From Acidimicrobiaceae bacterium (GTDB lineage Bacteria > Actinomycetota > Acidimicrobiia > Acidimicrobiales > JAUTXP01), in the NCBI GenBank assembly GCA_030837965.1, contig JAUTXP010000004.1, positions 59,488-123,487 of the forward strand: a DNA stretch of 64,000 nucleotides, read 5' to 3'. The position numbers were made by a program, and so were the translations under genes. Under the pieces are notes generated by a model that worked only from the letters and a program-made list of their open reading frames with translations, was not told the DNA's origin and did not search any database. Shown piece by piece: positions 32,663-41,014 of the stretch; position 1 is the stretch's first letter, and each line of letters opens with the position of its first letter.

Positions 32663-33923
32663 CGTTCGGCGTGCTTCCGACCTGTCCGTCGACCACGGCC
32701 AACCGGGTGCAGGCGGGCGGATGGCCGGCGAAGATGGCGTCGAGCCGGTCGAACCCGGTGAGGCTCACGATGTGGGTGGTCGACATCTCAGACGTATGCC
32801 CGGCCAAAGGCGAACGGTAGGAGGGGTCGACCTTCTTGCCCACCGTGCCGGAGAGCGTCGTCTCGGCCTCGGACTGGTCGCTCTTCAACGTCACCGTGAA
32901 GTACTGGGTGGGGATGCCGACGGCGTTGAGGGCGTCGAACATCTCCTGGCTCTGGTTGTACGGGACCAGGCCGTCGTCCACGCCCTGCACCAGCACCACG
33001 CCCTTGAGGCCGGCCGCCTTCATGTCCTGGGTGTGCAGCACGTTGGTGCGGGCTTGGAAGGGAGCGGGGTCGGACTCGAACGACCCGCCCGTCTCCTCCT
33101 CGATGTCGGCCTGGGCCGCCGGGCTGGCACCACGCGCCTCGAAGTAGGTCTCGATGAGGTTGTTGACGCCCTCGATGTCGACCCACCAGTCGAACAGCGG
33201 CGTGCCGTCGATCCGGGTGGCACCCGATGCGGCCATGATCCCTGACGTGTTGCCGCCCAGGCTCACCCCGTAGTTGACGATGGTGCCGATGGTGGGGCAC
33301 GCGGCCTGGAACAGCTTGGCCGCCGTGATCCCGTCCGCCGCGGCCGACGTCACCGGCCAGCCCGCGGTGTTGGGGATGCCGGGGGCCTTCTCCGTGCTGA
33401 GGATGTGGAGGTCACGGCCGTCCATGGCGATGGTCACCACGTGCAGGTCGCGGGCGACGCGGGCCACGTGCTGCTGCCAGGAGTACGACGAGTGGCCGTA
33501 GCCGTGGGAGAAGACGACCATGCCCACAGGCGCAGAGTCGGGCACGGCGTAGAAGCCGTGGGCCAAGCGGTCGTCGCCTGGCACGGGGATGCTGAACTCG
33601 ACTGCCCTGTCGACGGTGTCGGTGCAGATGGGGAACACCGGAACGCTGGGCGGGGTCCCAGTGCCCTGGTCGCCGCCGGGTCCGGCGCCGGTGCCTGGGT
33701 CGCCGCCAGGCGCAGGCTGATCGCCCGGCCCGGGCCCAGGCTCGGTGCCGGGTTGGGTCGAGCCTGTCTCGCCTTGCCCACCCCACCAGTCCTGGGCCGT
33801 GTCCTTGGCCGTCTCCTTGGTGGGGTGCCGGGTGGGCCGGGCCATAGCGGGCACGGTCAAAACGCCTGCGGAGGTGGCGAGCGCGGCGAGGAGTGCGAAC
33901 ATGCGGCGAGGCATGCCCTTCAA
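32652..33923 (-). CDS. Secreted alpha/beta hydrolase
   Basis: The 423-residue protein starts with a signal peptide (cut near PAMA) and a Gly/Pro-rich linker (about 45-95). The catalytic domain (about 100-420) shows FSHGYGHSSYSW near the oxyanion hole, a nucleophile elbow GVSLGGN (about 218), an acid in QGVDDGLVPY (about 310) and a His in PLAGHTSEMS (about 378). It resembles extracellular esterases or dienelactone-hydrolase-like enzymes. Four Cys, including a C-terminal Cys, may form disulfides. The substrate is unknown. Confidence 0.82.
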   Translation of the reverse strand: MKGMPRRMFALLAALATSAGVLTVPAMARPTRHPTKETAKDTAQDWWGGQGETGSTQPGTEPGPGPGDQPAPGGDPGTGAGPGGDQGTGTPPSVPVFPICTDTVDRAVEFSIPVPGDDRLAHGFYAVPDSAPVGMVVFSHGYGHSSYSWQQHVARVARDLHVVTIAMDGRDLHILSTEKAPGIPNTAGWPVTSAAADGITAAKLFQAACPTIGTIVNYGVSLGGNTSGIMAASGATRIDGTPLFDWWVDIEGVNNLIETYFEARGASPAAQADIEEETGGSFESDPAPFQARTNVLHTQDMKAAGLKGVVLVQGVDDGLVPYNQSQEMFDALNAVGIPTQYFTVTLKSDQSEAETTLSGTVGKKVDPSYRSPLAGHTSEMSTTHIVSLTGFDRLDAIFAGHPPACTRLAVVDGQVGSTPNVDC

Positions 33924-33987
33924 TTCGCCGGGCGGACAGGCCCGCCCTGCCCGCCCACACCTCCGCAGGCGTGGATGACCTGCTGAC

Positions 33988-34575
33988 CTACTTGCGGATG
34001 CCCTGCACGTTCAGCTCAATCCGGACCTTCCGCCCGACCAGGACGCCGCCCGTCTCGAGGGCCTGGTTCCACGTGAGGCCGAAGTCCTCGCGGTCGAGGT
34101 CGGCCGCGGCCGAGAAACCAACCCGCTGGTCGCCCCAAGGGGTGGTGTTGGCCCCCTCGAACTCGACGTCGAGGGTGACGGGCCGAGTGACGTCGCGCAC
34201 GGTCAGGTCCCCACTCACGTTCCAGTGCCCGCCCTTGCCCTTGGCCACGCTGGTGCTGCGGAAGGTCAGCTCGGGGAACTGCTCCACGTCGAAGAAGTCG
34301 GCCGAGCGCAGGTGCTCGTCGCGCTTGGCCTCGCCAGTGGAGATGCTGGCCGCCTTGATGGTGACCTCGACGGACGACTGCTCGGGCACGTCGCCGACGA
34401 CGAACTCGCCCTCGAACTCCTCGAACGCACCCCGGACCTTGGTGATCATCAGGTGGCGGCCGACGAACTCGACGGTCGTATGCGACGGGTCGATGGCGTA
34501 AAGCCCGGCTGCGGGGATCTCGGTACCTTCCACTTCACGGACGGCGGTGCTGGTCTTCGCGGTGCTGGCAGTCAT
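33988..34575 (-). CDS. YceI family protein
   Basis: This 195-residue protein has the YceI lipocalin-like fold, which binds isoprenoid or amphiphilic ligands. Recognisable parts are YAIDPSHTTVEFVGRHLMITKVRG (start of the barrel, about 28), the AKRDEHLRSADFFDVEQFPELTF segment (about 85-107), and GDLTVRDVTRPV (about 123). No signal peptide is apparent, so it is probably cytoplasmic, as in many actinobacteria. The ATG at 34575 follows GAGGAGGCACC; longer readings run through the intergenic repeats. It diverges from a MarR regulator whose putative operators lie between the two. Confidence 0.88.
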   Translation of the reverse strand: MTASTAKTSTAVREVEGTEIPAAGLYAIDPSHTTVEFVGRHLMITKVRGAFEEFEGEFVVGDVPEQSSVEVTIKAASISTGEAKRDEHLRSADFFDVEQFPELTFRSTSVAKGKGGHWNVSGDLTVRDVTRPVTLDVEFEGANTTPWGDQRVGFSAAADLDREDFGLTWNQALETGGVLVGRKVRIELNVQGIRK

Positions 34576-34587
34576 GGTGCCTCCTCG

Positions 34588-34636
34588 GCGCTCTGCGCTC
34601 TGCGATCTGCGATCTGCGATCTGCGATCTGCGATCT
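34588..34636. repeat. 7-bp tandem repeat (GCGMTCT)7 in the yceI leader
   Basis: Seven uninterrupted heptamers (two GCGCTCT, five GCGATCT) begin 13 bases upstream of the YceI start codon, on the untranslated side. Gain or loss of units would change the leader or promoter spacing, so the locus could be phase-variable. Confidence 0.88.
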
Positions 34637-34655
34637 GTACGAGGTGTCCAACTGC

Positions 34656-34667
34656 TTGCGTTCGCAA
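34656..34667. promoter_or_regulatory. Operator-like palindrome TTGCGTTCGCAA
   Basis: A 12-bp palindrome (arms TTGCG/CGCAA) in the divergent YceI-MarR interval. It shares both arms with the perfect palindrome 45 bp downstream. Likely a MarR operator governing yceI. Confidence 0.6.
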
Positions 34668-34700
34668 ATATTCCGCAGAGGAAGATAGGAAGCCTAATTA

Positions 34701-34712
34701 TTGCGATCGCAA
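34701..34712. promoter_or_regulatory. Operator-like palindrome TTGCGATCGCAA
   Basis: A perfect 12-bp palindrome about 30 bases upstream of the MarR start codon, followed by a third TTCGCAA half site (34716-34722). Its position near the marR start fits autorepression. Confidence 0.62.
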
Positions 34713-34740
34713 AGATTCGCAACGCACGTATCCTGGGCAG

Positions 34741-35205
34741 GTGCCCAAGAAGCCTGATGCCCAGCGCATGCGAGCCTGGCAGTCCCTGCTGCGGGCCCAC
34801 AGCGCGCTCGTGCGCAGGCTCAGCGCCGAACTCGAGTCCGAGCACGACCTGCCCCTCGCCTGGTACGAGGTCCTGCTCCGCCTGAAGGGCGCGCCCGAGC
34901 ACCGGATGCGCATGCAGGAGTTGGCGGGGTCCACCTTCTTCAGCCCCAGCGGCATGACCAGGCTGGTGGACCGCATGGTGCAGGCAGGGCTGGTCGAACG
35001 GCACCTGTGCGACACCGACCGGCGGGTGCACTACGCGGCCGTGACCGACGAGGGCATCGCCCGGCTGCGAGCGGCGTCGGGCCTCCATCTGCGCGGCATC
35101 GAGGAGCATTTCGGGTCCCGTCTGGACGACGAAGAAGCGGAGGCGCTGGCCCGGGCATTGGACCGGGTGGCCACGCGCCTGGGCGCGGCTCCGCTGCCGG
35201 ACTGA
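34741..35205 (+). CDS. MarR-family transcriptional regulator
   Basis: The 154-residue regulator has a winged helix at about 45-110: LPLAWYEVLLRL, STFFSPSGMTRLVDRMVQAGLVER and a wing DTDRRVHYAAVTDEG. Flanking helices serve for dimerisation. The GTG at 34741 is likely; an ATG at 34768 is possible. It diverges from the YceI gene, and two shared palindromes in the interval suggest it controls both genes. The inducer is unknown. Confidence 0.88.
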   Translation: MPKKPDAQRMRAWQSLLRAHSALVRRLSAELESEHDLPLAWYEVLLRLKGAPEHRMRMQELAGSTFFSPSGMTRLVDRMVQAGLVERHLCDTDRRVHYAAVTDEGIARLRAASGLHLRGIEEHFGSRLDDEEAEALARALDRVATRLGAAPLPD

Positions 35206-35295
35206 CCGCGCACCGCGCAGAAAAACGCGAACCGCGGCGGACAATTCAGGCCGGGCCTGGGCAAAGCGGACAACATTCGGCCAAAGTTCGCTCCT

Positions 35296-36069
35296 GTGAG
35301 ATTGCACGCGTCCGATATGACCCGTGTCATGTTCGAGCGTCCCATCGCCTGCCATCTGGCCGAGTGGCCCACCCTGGCCGAGGGTTTGGCGGGGGCACGC
35401 GGGTTGGGGTTCGGCGCCGAAGTGGCGGCGGCCGAGGCCGTGGCCCCCGGCGACTCGTTGGCGGCCGCCTTATCGCAGTCGGGCGTGCCCTTGGCCGCCG
35501 TGCACGCCGGAGGCGCGGTCGGGCGACTCAACTGGGCGGGCGTGCGCGAGCTGGTCGAGGAGCATGCCGCGGTCGCGGCTGCGGCCAAGCGGGTCGGGTG
35601 CGACCGCGTGGTCATCAACACCGGCGCATGGCTGCACCGCACCAGGCCCGACATGCGCGTCGTGGCCCGAGTGATCGATGAAGTGGCCAGGGCGGTTGCC
35701 GACGCGGGCGCGGTGGCCGCGTTGTGCGCCCAGTGGGGAACCGAGGTCGCCACCGCGTCGGAGCTGTTCGCCGTGCTCGACCGCTCGTCGGCCGTGCAGG
35801 CCTGTCCTGACACGGCCCACCTCATGGCCGCAGGCGACGACCCGGCCGCGACGGTCCGGGCCTGCGAGGGCAGGCTGGCCGCCATCCGTCTCAACGACTT
35901 GGGCGCCGACGGCGCGTCGCGCCCGTTGGGCGAGGGCCGCCTCGACGTGACCGCCGTGCTCGACGCGGTGGACGGGATGGAGTACGACGGCTGGATCACC
36001 GTCAGCGCGGCCCGATCGTCGCACCAGGCCATCGGCCGGTGGGCATCGGTACGGGCGGGCGGACGATGA
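35296..36069 (+). CDS. Sugar phosphate isomerase/epimerase-like TIM barrel (AP endonuclease 2 family)
   Basis: This protein of about 257 residues has the xylose-isomerase-like barrel pattern. Possible metal ligands are in VQACPDTAHLMAAGD (Asp and His, about 165) and IRLNDLGADG (about 198). The last strand reads WITVSAARSS, where a Glu is usual, so the metal site may be incomplete. The start is uncertain: GTG 35296, ATG 35317 or ATG 35329. It precedes rlmH by seven bases and may be its operon partner. The substrate is unknown. Confidence 0.7.
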   Translation: MRLHASDMTRVMFERPIACHLAEWPTLAEGLAGARGLGFGAEVAAAEAVAPGDSLAAALSQSGVPLAAVHAGGAVGRLNWAGVRELVEEHAAVAAAAKRVGCDRVVINTGAWLHRTRPDMRVVARVIDEVARAVADAGAVAALCAQWGTEVATASELFAVLDRSSAVQACPDTAHLMAAGDDPAATVRACEGRLAAIRLNDLGADGASRPLGEGRLDVTAVLDAVDGMEYDGWITVSAARSSHQAIGRWASVRAGGR

Positions 36070-36076
36070 TGACGGG

Positions 36077-36538
36077 GTGCGCTTCCGCATCATCGCCGTA
36101 GGCAGGCCTCGTCATGCCGGCATCGCCGATGCCGTGCGCGACTACGAGCAGCGGGCGGCCCGATACTGGCCGCTCGACGTGCGCGAGGTGAAAGAGGAGC
36201 CCGCCCGATCGCTCGACCCCGACACCGTCCGGGCGCGGGAGTGGGCCCGGCTGGCCGACGCGGCCCAGGGCGCGTTCGTGGTGCTGTGCGACGAGGCCGG
36301 GCGCGCCTTCGACTCCACCGCCTGGGCCAAGCACCTCGACGGCCTGCGGGCCGACGCCAAGGACGTGGCCTTCGTGGTGGGCGGCGCTTTCGGTCTCCCC
36401 GACGCGGCCCGAGCCTCAGGCGACGACCGGTTGTCGTTGGCTCCGTGGACCTTGCCCCACGAACTGGCCCGCCTGGTGCTGGCCGAACAGCTCTATCGGG
36501 CGGGCACCATCCTGCGCAACGAGCCCTATCACAAGTGA
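36077..36538 (+). CDS. rlmH: 23S rRNA (pseudouridine1915-N3)-methyltransferase RlmH
   Basis: The product is 153 residues, the normal size for RlmH, a SPOUT-fold methyltransferase that modifies pseudouridine 1915 in helix 69 of 23S rRNA. Signatures are VVLCDEAGRAFDS (about 70), FVVGGAFGLP (about 101) and the C-terminal ELARLVLAEQLYRAGTILRNEPYHK. The start is a GTG. The stop overlaps the GTG of the next gene (GTGA). The gene order with a 16S methyltransferase homologue downstream suggests a ribosome-modification operon. Confidence 0.93.
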   Translation: MRFRIIAVGRPRHAGIADAVRDYEQRAARYWPLDVREVKEEPARSLDPDTVRAREWARLADAAQGAFVVLCDEAGRAFDSTAWAKHLDGLRADAKDVAFVVGGAFGLPDAARASGDDRLSLAPWTLPHELARLVLAEQLYRAGTILRNEPYHK

Positions 36539-37566
36539 CCCGCCGCCCCCCTCGCCCGACCCGACAGCCCGTGGTGATCACCGCCCGCGGCCACCACCGC
36601 ATCACCGCCACCCACACCAAGACCTTCGAGCTGGCCGCGCACGACGACATCGGCGCCGAGGCCACGTGCGTCATCGGCGTGGGGGCGCAGGCGGACTGGG
36701 ACGCGCTGGCCCGGCTCCACGGGCCGGTGGCCATCACCGTCGAGGCCGGTGGCCGCCGGGCCGTGGTGCAGGCCGAGGCCACCCCGTTCTGGTCGGCGGG
36801 CGCGGGCCTCGTGGTGCGCAAGAGCGACTACCGAGGAGCCGACACGTTGGCCATCGAGTGCGACGCAAGCGCGGCCGACCTCGACCGGGAGTTGGCGGCC
36901 GCGCTGACCCAGGACGGCGCGCCCGTCGTCGTGACCGTGCGGCCGACCGACGACGCGCCCCCCAGCGCGGCGCTGTTCACCGACCGCTTCGAGCGATTGG
37001 CCGACGGCATGCGCGCCTTCACCGACGCGACGCCAGACGCGGTGGTGGCCGCGGGCCAGGCCGACGTGGTCCTGGCTCGGCCGGGCCTCCCGGCACTGGC
37101 CGCCGGACGGGCCTTGCTCGGCGTGGACGGCGACGTCGTGCTCGTCGGCCCGTGGCCGCGGGGCAAGCGGGGCAAGCGGGCCCGGCAGCAGCGGTGGCTG
37201 GACTCGTTGGCCCGCGCCTCGGCCCTCGCGGTAGTGACAACGGGCCCGGCATGGAAGGACCTCGTGGCCGACGTGAGCCCAATGGCCGACGACGATGTGG
37301 CCACCGCGGTTCTCCGTGAAGGCGAGGTCGTCGCCCCCGTGCGGATGGGCCTGCCCGAACAGCGGCTGAACGCAGAGGACCGCGTCGTGGCCGTCGTGCG
37401 CAGTTCGGCCGTGGACCCGGCCACAGGCGGGTCGCTCGGACCGCTGCTACAGGCTCTGTTGGCCGAGGGCGTGTCGACCCGGACGCTTCGGCAGGCCGTG
37501 GCCAACGTGCCCGCGCTGGCCGAGGAATGGAGCTACGAGTCGATCATCGGCTTGCAAGACCGATGA
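36535..37566 (+). CDS. DUF371-like N-terminal domain fused to an uncharacterised C-terminal domain
   Basis: This 343-residue protein begins after a short Pro-rich leader with a domain (about 13-130) resembling DUF371: VITARGHHRITATHTKTFELA and ATCVIGVGAQ fit the family's GH..I.A.H.TT.E and C(I/V)IGV pattern. DUF371 is best known from archaea. The C-terminal half (about 140-343) has Rossmann-like strand patterns (VVLARPGLP, VVLVGPWPRGKRGKR, AVVTTGPAWKDL) that I do not recognise. Both ends overlap neighbours by four bases (GTGA with rlmH, ATGA with the KamB-like gene), so the three products are probably made together. A role in rRNA or tRNA modification is only suggested by context. Confidence 0.7.
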   Translation: MTRRPPRPTRQPVVITARGHHRITATHTKTFELAAHDDIGAEATCVIGVGAQADWDALARLHGPVAITVEAGGRRAVVQAEATPFWSAGAGLVVRKSDYRGADTLAIECDASAADLDRELAAALTQDGAPVVVTVRPTDDAPPSAALFTDRFERLADGMRAFTDATPDAVVAAGQADVVLARPGLPALAAGRALLGVDGDVVLVGPWPRGKRGKRARQQRWLDSLARASALAVVTTGPAWKDLVADVSPMADDDVATAVLREGEVVAPVRMGLPEQRLNAEDRVVAVVRSSAVDPATGGSLGPLLQALLAEGVSTRTLRQAVANVPALAEEWSYESIIGLQDR

Positions 37567-38243
37567 TCGTCGTCGTCGAAGGCAAGCGGCGGCGGGAGAT
37601 GGACGCGGCCGAGTTGGCCGAGCGCATGAGCAGCGCGGGCACCAGCCGCGTCGTCATCGACGTGGGGACGGGCGACGGCCGTTTTGCGTACGCGTACGCG
37701 TCGGCCCACCCGGATGCCTTCGTGGTCGGCGTGGACGCCATCGCCGAGCGGTTGGAGGAGTTGAGCGCCAAGGCGGCCCGCAAGCCGGCCAAGGGCGGCC
37801 GACCCAACGTCGTGTTCGTACGGGCGACCGTCGAGGACCTGCCGTCCGAACTGACGGGGGTGGCCGACGAGGTGCACGTGCTGCTGCCGTGGGGTGCGCT
37901 CTTGGTGGGGGCCATGCTGGCCGAGGCGCCCGTGATGGCGGGCATTGCCGGGCTGGCCAAGCCGGGCGCCGAGGTGGTGGTCGTGTTCAACGCCGAGGTC
38001 TGGGAGGACTCGACGCCCAAGGACATGGCCGACCTGCCCGCCGTCACCGTCGACTGCGTGCGGTCGTGGCTGGCCCCGCGCTACGCCGCCTTCGGCCTGG
38101 ACGTGCTCGACGCCCACGAGCTGTCGCCCGACGAGGTCGGCGCCCTCAGCACAACGTGGGCCCGCAAGCTGGCCCACGGCCGCCACCCCAAGTTCGTGCA
38201 CCTCCGCGCCCGCCGCGCCCCGCCGCGCCCCCCGGCCCCCTGA
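37563..38243 (+). CDS. 16S rRNA (adenine-1408-N1) methyltransferase-like protein, KamB/NpmA family
   Basis: The 226-residue product matches the aminoglycoside-resistance 16S rRNA m1A1408 methyltransferases in its key blocks: VVIDVGTGDGRFAY (SAM site, about 35), KAARKPAKGGRPNVVFVRATVEDLP (about 72-96) and VHVLLPWGALLVGAML (about 107). KamB and NpmA share GTGDGR, KGG.(S/P)N and PWG.LL. A Pro-rich tail ends the protein. It is embedded in a translationally coupled operon with rlmH, which points to a resident ribosome-modification gene rather than a recent resistance acquisition. Whether it methylates A1408 or confers resistance is untested. Confidence 0.8.
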   Translation: MIVVVEGKRRREMDAAELAERMSSAGTSRVVIDVGTGDGRFAYAYASAHPDAFVVGVDAIAERLEELSAKAARKPAKGGRPNVVFVRATVEDLPSELTGVADEVHVLLPWGALLVGAMLAEAPVMAGIAGLAKPGAEVVVVFNAEVWEDSTPKDMADLPAVTVDCVRSWLAPRYAAFGLDVLDAHELSPDEVGALSTTWARKLAHGRHPKFVHLRARRAPPRPPAP

Positions 38244-38290
38244 GCCCCCCAGGCCCCCTCCCACCCCCGACCCCCCGCCCCCCGAACGCG

Positions 38291-38337
38291 GACTGGAGGA
38301 CATAGGCACACCCAGCGGGTACCTATGTCCTCCAGTC
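38291..38337. repeat. Dispersed hairpin element, copy R3 (longest arms)
   Basis: Sixteen-base perfect arms GACTGGAGGACATAGG (38291-38306) and CCTATGTCCTCCAGTC (38322-38337) around a 15-base loop. It lies at the convergent junction of the KamB-like gene and the sialidase-fold gene, after a C-rich tract (38215-38285). Its position fits a bidirectional terminator. Confidence 0.78.
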
Positions 38338-38366
38338 GCAGGAAAGCGGGCGTTACGGCGTCGGGG

Positions 38367-40262
38367 TTACGGCGTGGTGGTGGTGAGGCGGGTGCCGCTG
38401 TACTGACGGGCGATGGTGCCCCACGAGTCGGAGCTGTCCGCGTCGGTGTTGTTCTTGCCCGTGGCTGCGACGCACTTGGCCGACGTGCAGCCGTCGGCGT
38501 AGCCGATGACGACCCGACCGCCCTTGTCCACCGTCATGCCCTGGAAGTCGAGCAGGTTGCGCCCGACGGTGCAGCCCAGGCCGCCGTTGCAGATGATGCC
38601 GCGCTGCACGGGGTCGCCGGGGGTGACGTTGACCGTGGTCCACGTCTTGCCCGCGTCGGCCGTGGTCGCCTCGTAGAGGTACCAGGCGCCCGTATAGGCC
38701 ACGTCCTGGCTGTCGCCCGCGTCCGACGAGCCGTAGAACGCCACCGCGGCCTTGCCTGCGTCGCCGCCCACGGCCATGGCGAACTCGGAGTTCTTGATGC
38801 CGAAGGGGGCCCCGACGTTGACGGGCTGGCTCCAGGTGTGCCCGTTGTCGGACGTGGTCGACACCACCAGCGTGCCGTCGGACGAGGCCGCGTAGTAGAC
38901 CCGGCCCGCCTTGTCGATGCCGAGAGCCGGATCACTCAAGCCGTCCTTCGTGCCCGGGATGATGTGCTCTTCCCAGGTGATCCCGTTGTCACGGCTGATG
39001 TAGACGCCCTGGCCCTTGCCCAGGCAGGACTTGACCGGGACGTAGACGGCGCCGGTGTCGTCCACGAGGATGTGGCCATGGCTGGGCTCGCAACTGTCGT
39101 AGGCGGTGAAAGGCACCGGGGCGCCCCACGTGAGGCCGCCGTTGTCACTTCGTGCGCACTGGCCCAGCATGGGCGTGGTGCTTCCCTGCAAGTTGGCCGC
39201 CGCGCCCTGCGAGCAGTAGTAGTACGCGTGCTGATAGGCGTTCGGCGGGATGGGCGCGGTGGCCGACCATGGGCCGCCGCCCACCGACTCGTGGTCCACT
39301 GAAGGGGCCGACGAGGGCGGTGCCATGTTGGTCCAGTTGGCCCCATCGTCATCCGTGTAGGCGGCCACCGAGTGGGAGCCCAGGAGCTGGACGACGAAGG
39401 TCCGGCCCGTGACCTTGTCCGTGTAGAGGATCGGGTCGAGGGTGGCCAGGTTGGTGGTGACGTAGCTGACGTCTTTCCACGTGGCCTTGGGCGGCGTGAC
39501 CGCGTCGTCGAAGGTGACCTTGGCCGTGCTGTTCGACATCAAGAACATGGCCGCGTTGGTCTTGGTGACGCCGATCGACGTCTCGTTGGGCTGATGCGCG
39601 TCCCTGATGGTGGGCGAAGGCGCCGGGTAGATGGCGAAGCCCGCGGCCGTCACGGGCGGCGGCACCACGGCGGGGGTGAAGTTCATGGTGAACGACGACG
39701 GGTAGTCGATCGAGTCGTAGAAGACCTGGCCTTCGCCTGCGCCCTGCCCAGCGGCGTTGACGGTGTCGATCTCGACCATGATCTCGCGCTGGAAGGTCAC
39801 GTTCAGGTTCGTGAAGTGGGCCGTGTAGGCCACCGGCGAGGTCTCCGGCTTGGCCGGGACGTCCACGCTGGCCACCGCCACCGGGTCGTCGCCGCCCGCG
39901 GCCTCGTCCGTGTACAGGGCCACGTGGAACGCGATGGACGACTTGGACTCGGCCCAGAAATGAACGTCGGCCGCGCCGGTCGCGGTGCCCGCCATCGAGG
40001 CCACCCACACCGGGGCGTAGATGCCGCCCTTCGGGAAGGTGCTCTCCAACGAGTGCTGCGAGACCGACGGCGTGCTCTTCATCGGCGGCGTGGGGTCCAT
40101 GGTCGGACCCGACTCGCCGGCGATCTCCGTGGTGTTGTCCACGTTGGCCACCGGCGTGGCCGTATGGAAGTACAGCGTGGTTGCAGTCGAGCTGTGTCCG
40201 GCAGCCGGGAAGGCCACGGCCAGCAAGGCAGACAGCGACGCGATGATGCGGACCTTGCGCAT
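38367..40262 (-). CDS. Secreted BNR/Asp-box beta-propeller protein (sialidase-like fold)
   Basis: The 631-residue protein has a signal peptide (about 1-25), a beta-sandwich-like N-terminal region (about 30-200) and a propeller with at least four Asp boxes: SDNGGLTWG, SRDNGITWE, TSDNGHTWS and DDDGANWTN, plus a weaker TADAGKTWT. Asp boxes mark sialidases and related extracellular glycosidases or adhesins. I cannot identify a full sialidase Arg triad, so enzymatic activity is uncertain. I chose the ATG at 40262, with GAGGGG six bases upstream; a GTG at 40280 is possible. Confidence 0.8.
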   Translation of the reverse strand: MRKVRIIASLSALLAVAFPAAGHSSTATTLYFHTATPVANVDNTTEIAGESGPTMDPTPPMKSTPSVSQHSLESTFPKGGIYAPVWVASMAGTATGAADVHFWAESKSSIAFHVALYTDEAAGGDDPVAVASVDVPAKPETSPVAYTAHFTNLNVTFQREIMVEIDTVNAAGQGAGEGQVFYDSIDYPSSFTMNFTPAVVPPPVTAAGFAIYPAPSPTIRDAHQPNETSIGVTKTNAAMFLMSNSTAKVTFDDAVTPPKATWKDVSYVTTNLATLDPILYTDKVTGRTFVVQLLGSHSVAAYTDDDGANWTNMAPPSSAPSVDHESVGGGPWSATAPIPPNAYQHAYYYCSQGAAANLQGSTTPMLGQCARSDNGGLTWGAPVPFTAYDSCEPSHGHILVDDTGAVYVPVKSCLGKGQGVYISRDNGITWEEHIIPGTKDGLSDPALGIDKAGRVYYAASSDGTLVVSTTSDNGHTWSQPVNVGAPFGIKNSEFAMAVGGDAGKAAVAFYGSSDAGDSQDVAYTGAWYLYEATTADAGKTWTTVNVTPGDPVQRGIICNGGLGCTVGRNLLDFQGMTVDKGGRVVIGYADGCTSAKCVAATGKNNTDADSSDSWGTIARQYSGTRLTTTTP

Positions 40263-40377
40263 TGCACCCCTCAATGACACGTCCCAGCCTCGGGCAGAGA
40301 GCCGGGTTTCATCATGTGGGATTCGCCGCCCGAGCCCGATCCCCTCTCCGGTCCCGCGGGCGGGCGGTGGCGGCCCG

Positions 40378-40998
40378 TTACCCCGTCACGGCCATCCGGA
40401 CCTCGAGCCAGGCCGGATCGCAGTACAGACCGGTCCGGGCCCGCATGCCCACGCGGGTGATGTCCTTGGCGAAAACGCCCTCGATCTCTCGTCCCGGCTC
40501 GGCCTCGCCGAACAGCTCGCGCCAGCCCTCGGCGGGCCAGTTCTTGACCGCGCGCTGTTGCAGGTTCTCGAGGGACTCCTTGAGCGCGGCGGTATAGATA
40601 CGCGACCCGTTCTGAGTGGTCGACTCGGTCCAGCGGACGACCGCGCCCGGGGGCAGGCTGGGCAGGCCCGGCGGGGCAGGCTGCGTGCCCGCCGCGGGCA
40701 CCGGGTCGCAGGTGACGATGGTGGTCTTGGCCGTGCTGCCAACGGCGGGCGTGCCGGGCACGGTCGGCACGGCCGACTTGAGCGGGTTGGTGGTGGCCGT
40801 GAGGGGCGCCGTGGACGCGGTGGCCGACACGGGCGGGGCGGTGGCGTCGCGGCGGTCCTTCTTCGAGCATGCGGTCGTGGCCGCCGCGACGAGCAGCAGG
40901 CTGACGAGTGCGACTCGGGCCGTGGGGACGGCGGGCAAAGCGGGCCGGACGGGCCGGCGGCGCGGGGCAGGCGCCGGGTCGGACACGGCGGGGCGCAT
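40378..40998 (-). CDS. Putative lipoprotein of unknown function
   Basis: The 206-residue product has an Arg/Pro-rich cytoplasmic start, a hydrophobic segment (about 26-42) ending LLLVAAATTAC, a weak lipobox, and a Thr/Pro-rich linker. The C-terminal domain (about 100-206) contains VVRWTESTTQNGSRIYTAAL and WPAEGWRELFGEAEPGREIEG. I do not recognise the family. I start at the ATG at 40998, 16 bases after the glycosylase stop, so it is probably co-transcribed with it; longer readings overlap that gene. Confidence 0.68.
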   Translation of the reverse strand: MRPAVSDPAPAPRRRPVRPALPAVPTARVALVSLLLVAAATTACSKKDRRDATAPPVSATASTAPLTATTNPLKSAVPTVPGTPAVGSTAKTTIVTCDPVPAAGTQPAPPGLPSLPPGAVVRWTESTTQNGSRIYTAALKESLENLQQRAVKNWPAEGWRELFGEAEPGREIEGVFAKDITRVGMRARTGLYCDPAWLEVRMAVTG

Positions 40999-41014
40999 GC
41001 CGGAACGGTACCGG

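Noticed and set aside
34588..34636. Heptamer array considered as a CRISPR remnant
   Set aside because: The units are 7 bases with no spacers and there are no cas genes.
37563..38243. KamB-like gene considered as recently acquired aminoglycoside resistance
   Set aside because: It overlaps its operon neighbours, shares their GC-rich codon use and has no mobile-element context.
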